Below are positions 1 to 6,694 of a stretch of DNA of 8,143 nt, in pieces. The notes beneath the pieces were generated by a model, which did not search any database, had not been told where the DNA came from, and saw only the letters and a program-made list of their open reading frames with translations. Position numbers and translations under genes: made by a program. The stretch's first letter is position 1. Every line of letters begins with the position of its first letter. This DNA comes from Anaerolineae bacterium (GTDB lineage: Bacteria; Chloroflexota; Anaerolineae; 4572-78; NAK82). Location of the stretch: positions 1 through 8,143 of the forward strand of contig JAUVRU010000061.1 in assembly GCA_030597485.1 (NCBI GenBank), read 5' to 3'.

Positions 1-503
1 TCGACATTGAGTCCATGACACTGGCCTTCAACCGCTCGGCCACACCAATGGCTTTTGCTCGTTCAGCCCGGGGGAGCCAACCTGCCGACGCCAACCTGGG
101 CGGATTGGTGCGACTGATCGGGTATGATGTGGACGCCCGCCGCGCCTGGCCAGATGGGCGGTTGACAGCGACACTGTACTGGCAAGCGATGGTACCCATC
201 GCGGATGACTACCACGTTTTCGTGCACCTGGAGGAAGATAGGGAAGACGGAAGCACCGCCGAGCTCTGGGGGCAGGCCGACGGTCGCCCCGTCTGTTGGA
301 CCTACCCCACCTTCGATTGGCGCCCTGGACAGATCATTGCTGACCACCACGCGGTTGTCATCAGGCCGGACACGCCGCCGGGAGACTACCATCTCCTGGT
401 CGGCCTGTATCTACCCCGTACGGGCCAAAGGCTGGACGTGTTGGATGAGGCATCAAATCCAGTCTCCAATTCGGTAGAGCTGACGATTGTGACCATCCGG
501 TAG
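1..503 (+). CDS. C-terminal part of a probable membrane glycosyltransferase (GT39/ArnT-like), 5' end outside window
   Basis: The frame is open from the first complete codon (3-5) with no stop before the TAG at 501-503, so this is the tail of a longer gene. The ATG at 15 is probably internal. The visible part has no membrane segment. It reads as a beta-sandwich: a GYDV start, LTATLYWQA, DYHVFVHL, then WRPGQ and a PPGDYHLLVGLY strand followed by TGQRLDVLD. From family knowledge, this pattern is the C-terminal periplasmic/extracytoplasmic domain found on multi-pass GT39-type (PMT/ArnT-like) glycosyltransferases, especially in Chloroflexota. Such enzymes move a sugar from a lipid carrier to an acceptor on the outer face of the membrane. 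The membrane part carrying the active site lies outside the window, so the substrate cannot be given. It could instead belong to another membrane protein with the same appended domain. Confidence 0.7.
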   Translation, partial: DIESMTLAFNRSATPMAFARSARGSQPADANLGGLVRLIGYDVDARRAWPDGRLTATLYWQAMVPIADDYHVFVHLEEDREDGSTAELWGQADGRPVCWTYPTFDWRPGQIIADHHAVVIRPDTPPGDYHLLVGLYLPRTGQRLDVLDEASNPVSNSVELTIVTIR

Positions 504-637
504 TTGGCTCGAGGCCGACGGCGGCTGTCGGTCACGGCCTGCCAGACCGGCTCGATGCCTGACTGGCCGAACGTTTGCACTCACATATCCCGGAGCCCCC
601 AACTCGTTGAGAAGGGAGGTCGGAAAGCAGAACGCTG
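504..637 (+). other. intergenic gap with weak hairpin only
   Basis: The 134 bp between the glycosyltransferase tail and the membrane protein gene hold a short inverted repeat, CCGAC (515-519) with GTCGG (527-531), nested inside GGCCG/CGGCC. No T-run follows, so it is at best a weak stem. No convincing promoter was seen. Confidence 0.35.
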
Positions 638-1318
638 ATGCCTGAACGTTTACAGAAAGGTGACATAAGGAAGGGTGCCCCGCGCGCGGGCCGCTGGGTG
701 CTGCTGGGAGGATGTCTGCTGGCGGCGGCCGGGGCTTCGTTTGCCCCCTGGGTAGACCGTCCCCCAGCCGCACTGGTGCTGACCGCTCCCGACCTGGCCG
801 AGTTTGTGAAATTCCTGCCCGAAGTGCGTTCCGGAACGCTGCCCGTCCATCGGCTGCTTTTCCTGTTGCCTCTGTTCGTGGTCACCCTCAGCCTGCCGCT
901 TGTGGTGATGTCTCCCCGGATGGCATATGCCCTCTGGGTCCGCCGCCTGGCATTGGCCCTTGTTGTCCCGCTCGCACTCGCGCTCCTGCCGCCCGTTTGG
1001 AGCCCCAGCGTGCTGCTCTCAGCCGAGTTTCGGCTGCAAACGATGGCCTGTGTCCTGTGTTTGGCATTGGTGGTTGCCTCGCGCTGGCCACGCCACCTTC
1101 CACCGCGTCCCCTGCTTGCCTTTCTTCTTTGCCTGTGGCTGGCTGCCCCCCTCCTGGCACTGTGGCAGTTTTGGACGGTGCAAGCAGCCGTTGCCAGTGC
1201 TTACGACAGCCCCATCTTTGCCGGCTGGGGCGCGTGGGCTACCGCAATCGGCTGCGGGCTGATGGTCGTGGGAGGGTTGGTTGAGGTCTGGAAACCTGGC
1301 ATACGACCAGGTGCCTGA
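638..1318 (+). CDS. multi-pass membrane protein of unknown function
   Basis: A 226-residue protein that I do not recognise. It has a short basic N-terminus (residues 1-19, Lys/Arg rich) and about six hydrophobic segments: roughly 20-40, 70-92, 102-120, 133-149, 157-176 and 194-216. A charged loop near 45-69 (TAPDLAEFVKFLPEV) lies between the first two. By the positive-inside rule the basic N-terminus is probably cytoplasmic. No catalytic motif was found. The purine-rich AGGGAGGT at 613-620 is the only ribosome-binding-like site, but it lies 17 nt before the ATG at 638, which is long, so the start is uncertain; no ATG, GTG or TTG lies between them in frame. The gene follows the glycosyltransferase fragment by 134 bp on the same strand and may be co-transcribed with it, which would suggest a cell-envelope role. 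A competing open frame at 712-1284 overlaps it but lacks hydrophobic periodicity. Confidence 0.75.
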   Translation: MPERLQKGDIRKGAPRAGRWVLLGGCLLAAAGASFAPWVDRPPAALVLTAPDLAEFVKFLPEVRSGTLPVHRLLFLLPLFVVTLSLPLVVMSPRMAYALWVRRLALALVVPLALALLPPVWSPSVLLSAEFRLQTMACVLCLALVVASRWPRHLPPRPLLAFLLCLWLAAPLLALWQFWTVQAAVASAYDSPIFAGWGAWATAIGCGLMVVGGLVEVWKPGIRPGA

Positions 1319-1353
1319 TGACCCAGGGACGGCGACCAGGTCCCTGCCAGGGT
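1294..1353 (+). terminator. hairpins at the end of the membrane protein gene (possible factor-assisted terminator)
   Basis: Six bases after the TGA at 1316-1318 there is a perfect 7-bp inverted repeat, CAGGGAC (1324-1330) and GTCCCTG (1340-1346), with a 9-nt loop. A second stem, ACCTGG (1294-1299) with CCAGGT (1307-1312), precedes it inside the end of the coding region. No T-tract follows, so this is not a canonical intrinsic terminator. The position suggests that it ends or stabilises the rightward transcript before the convergent unit. Confidence 0.35.
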
Positions 1354-1438
1354 GTACCGCTACCGATCCAGACGACAGCTCCAGGCCAGCCCGGCACACC
1401 TCTCAACGCGATGACATCTGCCAATCCGCCGTCTATGC

Positions 1439-1476
1439 AAAAAGTGAGCAACCCACAATCAGAGTGAGTTGCTCAC
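1439..1476 (-). terminator. intrinsic terminator of the 6S-like RNA gene
   Basis: Read on the minus strand, GTGAGCAACTCAC (1476-1464) pairs with GTGGGTTGCTCAC (1456-1444) over 13 bp with a single G-U pair. The loop is 7 nt (TCTGATT) and five T residues follow at once (1443-1439). This is a textbook rho-independent terminator. On the plus strand the same stem has no T-tract after it, so it works leftwards only. It starts about 20 nt past the inferred 3' end of the structured RNA, and it would also stop read-through from aspS. Confidence 0.85.
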
Positions 1477-1496
1477 GCAAATCCAAGAAAGAGACA

Positions 1497-1672
1497 CCCC
1501 GCCGTGCCGTGTGCTAGCCAGCATTATTGAGTCTGCTTTCGCAGGTGGAGACCTGTCCGGTGGTTTTGCCTTGCCAAAAAGCAGGCATTCGCATCCCCAC
1601 CACGAACCCGGCCCCCAAGGGGTACAACTGTTGGCTCAAAACGCTTGGTGCATCACGCACACAGCAGGGCCT
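1497..1672 (-). ncRNA. ssrS: probable 6S RNA
   Basis: A stretch without a gene that folds as one long rod on the minus strand. The closing stem pairs 1669-1642 with 1497-1523: CCCUGCUGUGU faces a strand ending GGCACGGCGGGG, and pairing then continues through small bulges for about 22 pairs. Next comes an open central region. Its 3' side carries a small hairpin, CUGC-GAAA-GCAG (1544-1533). The terminal arm includes GGUGGGGA (1601-1594) with UCUCCACC (1551-1544), and UGCCU (1587-1583) with AGGCA (1571-1567). Length (about 176 nt), stem/bubble/arm layout and the closing-stem sequence all resemble 6S RNA, which mimics an open promoter and sequesters sigma70-type RNA polymerase holoenzyme in stationary phase. 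A promoter precedes it and an intrinsic terminator follows. It lacks the conserved cores of tmRNA, RNase P RNA and SRP RNA. The identity is from memory of the family, not from a model search; an unknown structured RNA is the alternative. Confidence 0.62.
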
Positions 1673-1678
1673 GATACT

Positions 1679-1707
1679 ATCCTATCACAAAACACAGAAA
1701 TTGACAA
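1679..1707 (-). promoter_or_regulatory. sigma70-type promoter of the 6S-like RNA gene
   Basis: On the minus strand, TTGTCA (1707-1702, 5 of 6 to the -35 consensus) is followed by a 17-nt spacer and TAGGAT (1684-1679, 4 of 6 to the -10 consensus). Transcription would start near A1672, six bases further on, exactly at the foot of the long closing stem. The fit between promoter spacing and RNA 5' end supports both calls. It lies 56 bp after the aspS stop codon. Confidence 0.6.
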
Positions 1708-1762
1708 GTCGGTATCGGGTTTTCATCATCAGGGCGTGTCTCACTTTTCTGGCGGTTGCCGG

Positions 1763-3529
1763 TCATCGGTCGAGCTTCAAGTGCAGCTCTCTGAGCTGCA
1801 CCGGTGACACTGGCGACGGAGCGCCAGCCATCAGGTCAGCGGCACTCTGGCTCTTGGGAAAAGCGATCACTTCCCGAATGTTCGGCTCGCCGGCCAGCAA
1901 CATTACAAAACGGTCAATCCCGGGGGCGATGCCGCCGTGGGGAGGAGTGCCGTATTCAAAGGCCTCCAGCATATGGCCGAACTGTTGGCTGGCTTCTTCC
2001 ACTGTCAGTCCAATGAGATCAAACACCTTCTCTTGAATCTCTCGCTGGTGTATCCTGATGCTGCCGCCGGCAATCTCATATCCGTTGCACACCAGGTCGT
2101 ACTGTTTGCCGCGTGCCTTGCCAGGCGCTGTGTCCAGCAACGGAATGTCCTCGTCCATTGGCGCCGTGAACAGGTGATGACTGGGATCCCAGCGCTTCTC
2201 CTCTTCGTTCCATATGACGAAGGGAAAGTCAATGATCCAGCACAGGGCCAGCACATCTGCATCGCGCAGTCCCATTTGATCACCCAGGGACAGACGCAGC
2301 CGACTCAACGCCTCGTTGGTTACCGCTGGTTGATCAGCTACGAACAATAACAAATCACCCGGCGCTCCATCCAACCGGGTCACGATGGCCTGTACCTGAT
2401 CCTCGGTCAGGAACTTGGCGAATGACGAGCGCACCTCACCGTTGTTACCCAGCCCCAGCCAGGCCAGACCTCTGGCGCCAAACTCCTTAACCAGAGTGGT
2501 CAGTTCGTCTATCTGCTTTCGGCTGTAGGTCGCGCACCCCGGTACCTTGAGACCCTTGATCAGTCCACCGCTGGCTGCCGTCTCGGAGAACACGCGGAAA
2601 TCACAGGCAGCCGCAATGTCAGATATGTCTTGCAGCTCCAATCCAAAGCGCAGGTCTGGCCGGTCTGTGCCAAAGCGACTCATTGCCGCGTCATAGCTCA
2701 GGCGCTGGAACGGTTTGAACAACAGCTTCTTCTCGGTCAGTTGCTCGACGATTCCGGTATAGAGTCGCTCCACGACATCCAGAACGTCGTCGCGGTCCAC
2801 GAAACTCATCTCCAAATCCAGCTGGGTGAACTCCGGCTGGCGGTCGCCGCGCTGATCTTCATCACGGAAACACCGCGCAATCTGGAAATATCGCTCGTAG
2901 CCAGCTACCATCAGCAGCTGCTTCAATTGCTGGGGACTCTGCGGCAAGGCATAAAAGCTGCCTGGGTGAAGACGACTGGGCACCAGATAGTCGCGCGCTC
3001 CCTCGGGCGTGCTCTTGAAGAGAATGGGCGTTTCGATTTCCAGAAACCCCTCATCCGAAAGGGAATCGCGAATGAATTTGACCACCTTGTGTCGCAGGAT
3101 GAGGTTTCTCTGCATGCGCTGTCGTCGCAGATCAAGATAGCGGTAGCGCAGACGCAACGCCTCATCCACGGGCGAGTCATCATTGATGTAAAACGGAGGC
3201 GTTTTGGCCGTATTCAGAATCTCGATTTCCTGGGCCACCACCTCGATTTCTCCGGTCGCCAGACCAGGATTCTCAAGCCCCGCCGGCCGCTCGCGCACGA
3301 CGCCGGCTACCGTGACAACGTATTCCAGACGCAAGGTGCCCGCGGTGGCGTGCGCTTCGGCCACCGTATCAGGATTGAAGACGACCTGGGTAATGCCCCA
3401 TCGATCACGCAAATCAACGAAGATCAACCCCCCGTGGTCACGGCGACGGTGCACCCAACCTGCCAGAGTTACCTCTTCACCCACATCGTCCAGGCCAAGT
3501 TCTCCACATGTATGTGATTTTAGTGCCAC
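1763..3529 (-). CDS. aspS: aspartate--tRNA ligase (class II, bacterial type)
   Basis: Charges tRNA with aspartate in the cytoplasm. Numbered from the GTG start, the 588-residue product has an OB-fold anticodon-binding domain (about 1-105, [10 protein letters not shown] at 25-34), class II motif 1 around LEIETPIL (163-170), motif 2 FRDED...RQPEFTQ (221-236), a GAD insertion domain (about 285-405), GGSIRIH (488-494) and motif 3 GGIAPGIDR (532-540). The length matches bacterial AspRS (about 590). The GTG at 3529 is preferred because AGAGAGGGA lies 7 nt upstream and the protein then begins directly with the conserved [10 protein letters not shown] longer frame from ATG at 3586 would add 19 atypical residues and overlap proA by 20 bp. 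His32 and Gly84 match residues linked to non-discriminating AspRS. The usual HHPFT loop reads HHLFT. It follows proA by 37 bp and is probably in the same operon. Confidence 0.95.
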   Translation of the reverse strand: MALKSHTCGELGLDDVGEEVTLAGWVHRRRDHGGLIFVDLRDRWGITQVVFNPDTVAEAHATAGTLRLEYVVTVAGVVRERPAGLENPGLATGEIEVVAQEIEILNTAKTPPFYINDDSPVDEALRLRYRYLDLRRQRMQRNLILRHKVVKFIRDSLSDEGFLEIETPILFKSTPEGARDYLVPSRLHPGSFYALPQSPQQLKQLLMVAGYERYFQIARCFRDEDQRGDRQPEFTQLDLEMSFVDRDDVLDVVERLYTGIVEQLTEKKLLFKPFQRLSYDAAMSRFGTDRPDLRFGLELQDISDIAAACDFRVFSETAASGGLIKGLKVPGCATYSRKQIDELTTLVKEFGARGLAWLGLGNNGEVRSSFAKFLTEDQVQAIVTRLDGAPGDLLLFVADQPAVTNEALSRLRLSLGDQMGLRDADVLALCWIIDFPFVIWNEEEKRWDPSHHLFTAPMDEDIPLLDTAPGKARGKQYDLVCNGYEIAGGSIRIHQREIQEKVFDLIGLTVEEASQQFGHMLEAFEYGTPPHGGIAPGIDRFVMLLAGEPNIREVIAFPKSQSAADLMAGAPSPVSPVQLRELHLKLDR

Positions 3530-3536
3530 GCTCAAG

Positions 3537-3545
3537 TCCCTCTCT
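3537..3545 (-). promoter_or_regulatory. ribosome-binding site that sets the aspS start
   Basis: AGAGAGGGA on the minus strand, 7 nt before the GTG at 3529-3527. It is too close to the in-frame TTG at 3535-3533 to serve that codon, and the ATG at 3586 lies upstream of it. It therefore supports the GTG start. Confidence 0.65.
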
Positions 3546-3566
3546 GTATCTCTATTCGCTTCTCTA

Positions 3567-4826
3567 CTACTCGCGTATCTGGCCATCTCCCAACACCACC
3601 CACTTGTACGTGGTCAGCTCTTTCGGCCCCATCGGTCCCCGAGCGTGCAGTCGTTGGGTGCTGACCGCAACTTCGGCTCCCAGGCCAAACTGGCCACCAT
3701 CCGTGAAGCGAGTGCTGGCATTGACGTACACGACTGCCGAGTTGACCTCGTTCACGAACCGCATAGCGCGCGTGTAGTTCTCGGTCACGATAGCATCGGA
3801 GTGTTGAGTCCCGTGCTGATAGATGTGATCTAGCGCCTCGTCCAAGTCGTCTACTACCTTAACCGCTAACACCAACGACAGGAATTCGGTGTCGAAGTCC
3901 TGTGGGCCAGCTGGCTGCACTGCCGGGTGTTCCTCCACGATAACCAGGGCGCGTGGGTCGCAGCGCATCTCTACCCCGGCGGCTGCCAGGGCGTGGACAA
4001 CTTGCGGCAAGAGTTCGTCCGCCACGTCCCTGTGGACGAGCAGCGTGTCCAGAGCGTTGCACACAGTGGGCCGCTGCACTTTGGCGTTGTGAATGATGGG
4101 GACGGCCTTGCGCAGGTCCGCCGTCTGGTCTACATACACGTGGCAGATTCCGATGCCGCCGGTGATGACCGGGATGGTGGCATTCTCGCGGGCAAGCCGG
4201 TGCAGACCAGCGCCCCCTCGGGGAATGATCATATCGATGTACTGATGAGCCGTCAGCATATCCTTCACGATGGCCCGATCCTGTGACTCGATCAGCTGGA
4301 TGGCTCCGGCGGGGATGTCGCTCTTGAGACAGGCATCCTGAACAGTCGCTGCCAGGGCCATGTTGGTGTGCCAAGCTTCCTTACCCCCACGCAGGATGGC
4401 GGCATTGCCCGACTTCAGACACAAGGCCGATATGTCCACCGTCACGTTGGGACGCGACTCGTAGATGACACCGATCACCCCTATCGGCACCCGGCGCTTG
4501 CCTATCTGCAGCCCATTGGGCAGCGTGCACGCATCAAACGTCTCGCCGACCGGGTCTGGCAGGGCGGCAACAGCCAGCACATCGCGGGCGACATCCTGGA
4601 GCCTGCTGGAATTCAGCAGCAGCCGAACCAACAGTGCCTCGCTCAAGCCCGCCTGAAGTCCGGCGTCAAGATAACGGCTATTGGCGTCTACGATTGATGA
4701 CTGCTGTGCTGTCAACGTCTCCGCTATGGTCTTGAGCGCTCGGTTCCTGGTTCGAGTGTCCCGTGTTACCAGTCGCCGCGAAGCCTGACGAGCCAGTTCA
4801 CCTTTCTTCCTGATATCCTCGTGCAT
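3567..4826 (-). CDS. proA: glutamate-5-semialdehyde dehydrogenase (gamma-glutamyl phosphate reductase)
   Basis: Second step of proline synthesis: NADPH-dependent reduction of glutamyl-5-phosphate to glutamate-5-semialdehyde in the cytoplasm. The 419-residue product has the usual family length. Numbered from the chosen ATG, it shows [14 protein letters not shown] (118-131), the cofactor-domain segment [15 protein letters not shown] (137-151), the catalytic cysteine in [13 protein letters not shown] (Cys256) and the C-terminal signature [16 protein letters not shown] (394-409). The ATG at 4826 is preferred over the one at 4832 because GGAGG directly abuts the latter but lies 6 nt before the former. 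The gene lies 59 bp after the phosphodiesterase and 37 bp before aspS, consistent with one leftward operon. No truncation or missing catalytic residue was seen. Confidence 0.96.
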   Translation of the reverse strand: MHEDIRKKGELARQASRRLVTRDTRTRNRALKTIAETLTAQQSSIVDANSRYLDAGLQAGLSEALLVRLLLNSSRLQDVARDVLAVAALPDPVGETFDACTLPNGLQIGKRRVPIGVIGVIYESRPNVTVDISALCLKSGNAAILRGGKEAWHTNMALAATVQDACLKSDIPAGAIQLIESQDRAIVKDMLTAHQYIDMIIPRGGAGLHRLARENATIPVITGGIGICHVYVDQTADLRKAVPIIHNAKVQRPTVCNALDTLLVHRDVADELLPQVVHALAAAGVEMRCDPRALVIVEEHPAVQPAGPQDFDTEFLSLVLAVKVVDDLDEALDHIYQHGTQHSDAIVTENYTRAMRFVNEVNSAVVYVNASTRFTDGGQFGLGAEVAVSTQRLHARGPMGPKELTTYKWVVLGDGQIRE

Positions 4827-4832
4827 ATTCAT

Positions 4833-4841
4833 CCTCCCCCC
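4833..4841 (-). promoter_or_regulatory. strong ribosome-binding site of proA
   Basis: GGGGGGAGG on the minus strand. It touches the upstream ATG (4832-4830), leaving no spacing there, but stands 6 nt before the ATG at 4826-4824, which decides the start. Confidence 0.7.
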
Positions 4842-4885
4842 ATCTGTCTTGCTTGCTTGTTGCCACAGTGGCTTAAAGTCGATGG

Positions 4886-5404
4886 CTAGCTCAGATCAAC
4901 GATCTCTGTGCTGATCTGGCCTGCGCGGACAGTTAGCAATCCCACCGTGCAGCGTCCGTTGCTGGCCCGGGTCGCGGAACCCGCATTGACGATGTGAACA
5001 CTATGACACATCTCCACACAGGATCGGTGCGTATGACCGTATGCAATGCAATCCACGGAGTCATTTCGGAACTCGTTTAACAAATAGCTGTGCATGGCTC
5101 CCAGATCCGCCGGTGGCCTCAGCACCCGGCTGGGATGGGGGACGTGATGACCGTGAATCAGCCCAATGCGGTGGCCTTCCACCTCGAACACGGTCTTCAG
5201 CGGCAGGCTGAAGCAAACATCGGGCATATCCATGTTGCCCTGCACGGCAGTCACCGGCGCGATATCTTCCAACACGTGCAGCACGTCCAGGGTCACCAGG
5301 TCCCCGGCGTGCAAGATACGATCAACTTCCCGAAACGCGTTCTCGACCGCTTTCGGCAACTTCCCCCTGACCAGGTGTGTGTCGCTGATCAGTCCGATCC
5401 TCAT
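4886..5404 (-). CDS. metallophosphoesterase, YfcE/MJ0936-type phosphodiesterase
   Basis: A 172-residue calcineurin-like metal-dependent phosphodiesterase, the normal size for the small YfcE/MJ0936 group. Numbered from the chosen ATG, the dinuclear metal site is complete: DTH (Asp8, His10), HAGD (Asp35), GNMD (Asn57), the HGHHVPH segment (His84, His86) and GHTH (124-126, with His124 and His126). The group hydrolyses phosphodiester bonds of small model substrates with Mn or similar metals; physiological substrates are mostly unknown, so none is assigned here. The ATG at 5404 begins directly with the beta strand MRIGLISDTH and has GGGGGG (5419-5414) 9 nt upstream. The longer frame from 5437 adds 11 residues rich in Gly and is unlikely. 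It lies between proB (43-bp gap) and proA (59-bp gap) on the same strand, so it is probably co-transcribed with proline synthesis genes. No biochemical link to proline is known to me. Confidence 0.9.
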   Translation of the reverse strand: MRIGLISDTHLVRGKLPKAVENAFREVDRILHAGDLVTLDVLHVLEDIAPVTAVQGNMDMPDVCFSLPLKTVFEVEGHRIGLIHGHHVPHPSRVLRPPADLGAMHSYLLNEFRNDSVDCIAYGHTHRSCVEMCHSVHIVNAGSATRASNGRCTVGLLTVRAGQISTEIVDLS

Positions 5405-5447
5405 GCCTGCGATCCCCCCACCCCACATTCTGGCCAATCAGCGACCG

Positions 5448-6539
5448 TCAAACCAGCACCAAGTCGTCACGATGGATCACGGTGGGACCATATTCGTAAC
5501 CCAAAATGGTCGAGATCTCACCTGACTGGTGACCCTGGATGGCAATGAGGTCGGTGGAGTTGTAGTTGGTGACACCTCGCCCCATCTCGCGGCTGTCCGG
5601 ATCCAGCAATCGCACTGTCTGGCCACGCTCGAAACTCCCTGTAACACCAGTGATGCCTACCGGAAGCAGGCTCTTACCGTGTTCGAGCACAGCCCGGGCG
5701 GCCCCCTGATCGACGCAAATGTCACCCCCAGGAGGATCAGCCAGAATCCACCGCTTTCGGCTCTCAACGTGGCTGACGGTCGCCGGGAAGCGAGTGCCCA
5801 AGACTTCCCCAGCTATCAGGCGCAGTAAGACATCTGGTTCCGACCCAGCAGCAATGATCAGATCGGTACCCGAACGGGTGGTCAATTCGGCAGCCTGGAT
5901 TTTGGTTACCATGCCGCCAGTGCCGAGGGAAGACCCTCTGCCGCCCGCCAGATGATAGATATGGTCATCGATGACCGTTACCTCTGGAATGAGTCGGGCG
6001 CTGGGATCAAGACGAGGGTCGGCAGTGAATAAGCCGGCCTGATCGGTGAGAATGATCAACAGGTCGGCATCCACCAGATTGGCCACCAGCGCCGACAGGT
6101 TGTCGTTGTCCCCAATCCGGATCTCCTCGACAGCCACCATGTCATTCTCGTTGATGACGGACACCGCACGCAGGCGGAGCAGCGACAGCAACGTGTTCCG
6201 GGCATTGAGGTAACGCTCCCGGTCGGCCAGATCATCTCGAGTCAACAGAGCTTGAGCTATGGGGATATCGTACAGGTCAAAGAACTGTTCGTACAACCCC
6301 ATCAGCCGCACTTGCCCCACCGCAGCCATCGTCTGCTTGAAGGCGATGTCCTTGCGACGAGCTGAGAGGCCAGTTCGCTCTCGCCCGGCAAAGATAGCAC
6401 CTGATGAGACCAGCAGCATCTCGTGCCCATGCTCGTGCAGCAGGACAACCTGCCTGACGATCTCGATCATCCGCGGGCGGCTGAGCCGGTCGCTTCCCTG
6501 GGTCAAGGTACGCGTGCCCACTTTGACAACAATGCGCAT
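5448..6539 (-). CDS. proB: glutamate 5-kinase with PUA domain
   Basis: First step of proline synthesis: ATP-dependent phosphorylation of glutamate to glutamyl-5-phosphate, usually feedback-inhibited by proline. From the ATG at 6539 the product is 363 residues, typical for the two-domain form. The amino acid kinase domain (about 1-250) shows VVKVGT (4-9), SSGAI (45-49), INENDMV (129-135), IGDNDNLSALVA (142-153), LTDQAGLFTADPR (164-176) and GTGGMVTK (206-213). A C-terminal PUA domain follows (about 260-345). The kinase loop has Ile where most homologues have FGDND. A TTG at 6551 would add four residues (MTPT); GAGG at 6557-6554 leaves only one base before TTG but 14 before ATG, so the start is not firmly settled. 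The gene begins the probable proB-phosphodiesterase-proA-aspS unit. Confidence 0.95.
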   Translation of the reverse strand: MRIVVKVGTRTLTQGSDRLSRPRMIEIVRQVVLLHEHGHEMLLVSSGAIFAGRERTGLSARRKDIAFKQTMAAVGQVRLMGLYEQFFDLYDIPIAQALLTRDDLADRERYLNARNTLLSLLRLRAVSVINENDMVAVEEIRIGDNDNLSALVANLVDADLLIILTDQAGLFTADPRLDPSARLIPEVTVIDDHIYHLAGGRGSSLGTGGMVTKIQAAELTTRSGTDLIIAAGSEPDVLLRLIAGEVLGTRFPATVSHVESRKRWILADPPGGDICVDQGAARAVLEHGKSLLPVGITGVTGSFERGQTVRLLDPDSREMGRGVTNYNSTDLIAIQGHQSGEISTILGYEYGPTVIHRDDLVLV

Positions 6540-6632
6540 GGTAGGTGTCAAGCCTCAAATGTCAAGGGCGAGATAGCAACTGTCGAATTCCCTGGACACT
6601 GGGACGGTGTGCTGTTTGTTACTTGTGATTTG
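6540..6632 (-). other. spacer upstream of proB, no clear promoter
   Basis: The 93 bp between the glycosidase stop and the proB ATG begin with the end of the heptad repeat array and finish with two TTGACA hexamers (6564-6559 and 6551-6546). Both lie too near the start codon to act as -35 boxes for proB. No terminator hairpin with a T-run was seen, so proB may be read through from the upstream gene or use a weak promoter that I cannot recognise. Confidence 0.4.
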
Positions 6633-6694
6633 CTATTCGTCATCTGTAATTTTCCGTTTGTAACTTGTCATTTGATATCTGATATCTGTATACG
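6611..6694 (-). repeat. degenerate 7-bp tandem repeat array, about 12 units
   Basis: Read on the minus strand in steps of seven from 6694 down to 6611, the sequence falls into units near the consensus ARATNAC, for example AGATATC (twice), AAATGAC, AAGTTAC, AAATTAC, AGATGAC, AAATCAC and AAGTAAC. On the plus strand this appears as GTNATNT. A longer 19-bp direct repeat (6614-6632 and 6656-6674, 17 of 19 identical) is two copies of a group of heptads 42 bp apart. The array is clearly A+T richer than its surroundings. It contains the TAG stop (6635-6633) of the upstream glycosidase gene and encodes about its last 20 residues. Confidence 0.7.

Noticed and set aside
504..637. Intrinsic terminator after the glycosyltransferase tail
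   Set aside because: The CCGAC/GTCGG stem is short and has no T-tract.
712..1284. Open frame of 190 codons overlapping the membrane protein gene
   Set aside because: Its product is rich in Pro, Ala and Arg with no domain or membrane pattern, whereas the 638-1318 frame shows regular hydrophobic segments.
1444..1476. Rightward (plus-strand) terminator from the same hairpin
   Set aside because: The bases after the stem on the plus strand are GCAAATCC with no T-run, so only the leftward reading is a terminator.
1603..1609. GGGTTCG (minus strand) as the T-arm of a tRNA
   Set aside because: No matching T-stem, acceptor or anticodon arm could be built around it.
1497..1672. tmRNA, SRP RNA or RNase P RNA as the identity of the structured RNA
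   Set aside because: There is no tRNA-like ends with a tag frame ending in Ala-Ala, no GGUCAGGUCCGGAAGGAAGCAG-like SRP core and no RNase P conserved core; the long rod with a central bubble fits 6S better.
1469..2036. Plus-strand open frames (1469-1807 and 1527-2036) across the gap after aspS
   Set aside because: They run through the structured RNA and into aspS antisense, lack a ribosome-binding site and have no recognisable product.
2630..3517. Long open frame (295 codons) on the plus strand opposite aspS
   Set aside because: It is antisense to strongly conserved AspRS motifs, and its product shows no recognisable domain; it is a shadow of codon bias in aspS.
6546..6564. Two TTGACA boxes just before proB as -35 promoter elements
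   Set aside because: No -10 box lies 16-18 nt downstream of either before the start codon; the start codon itself falls in that place.
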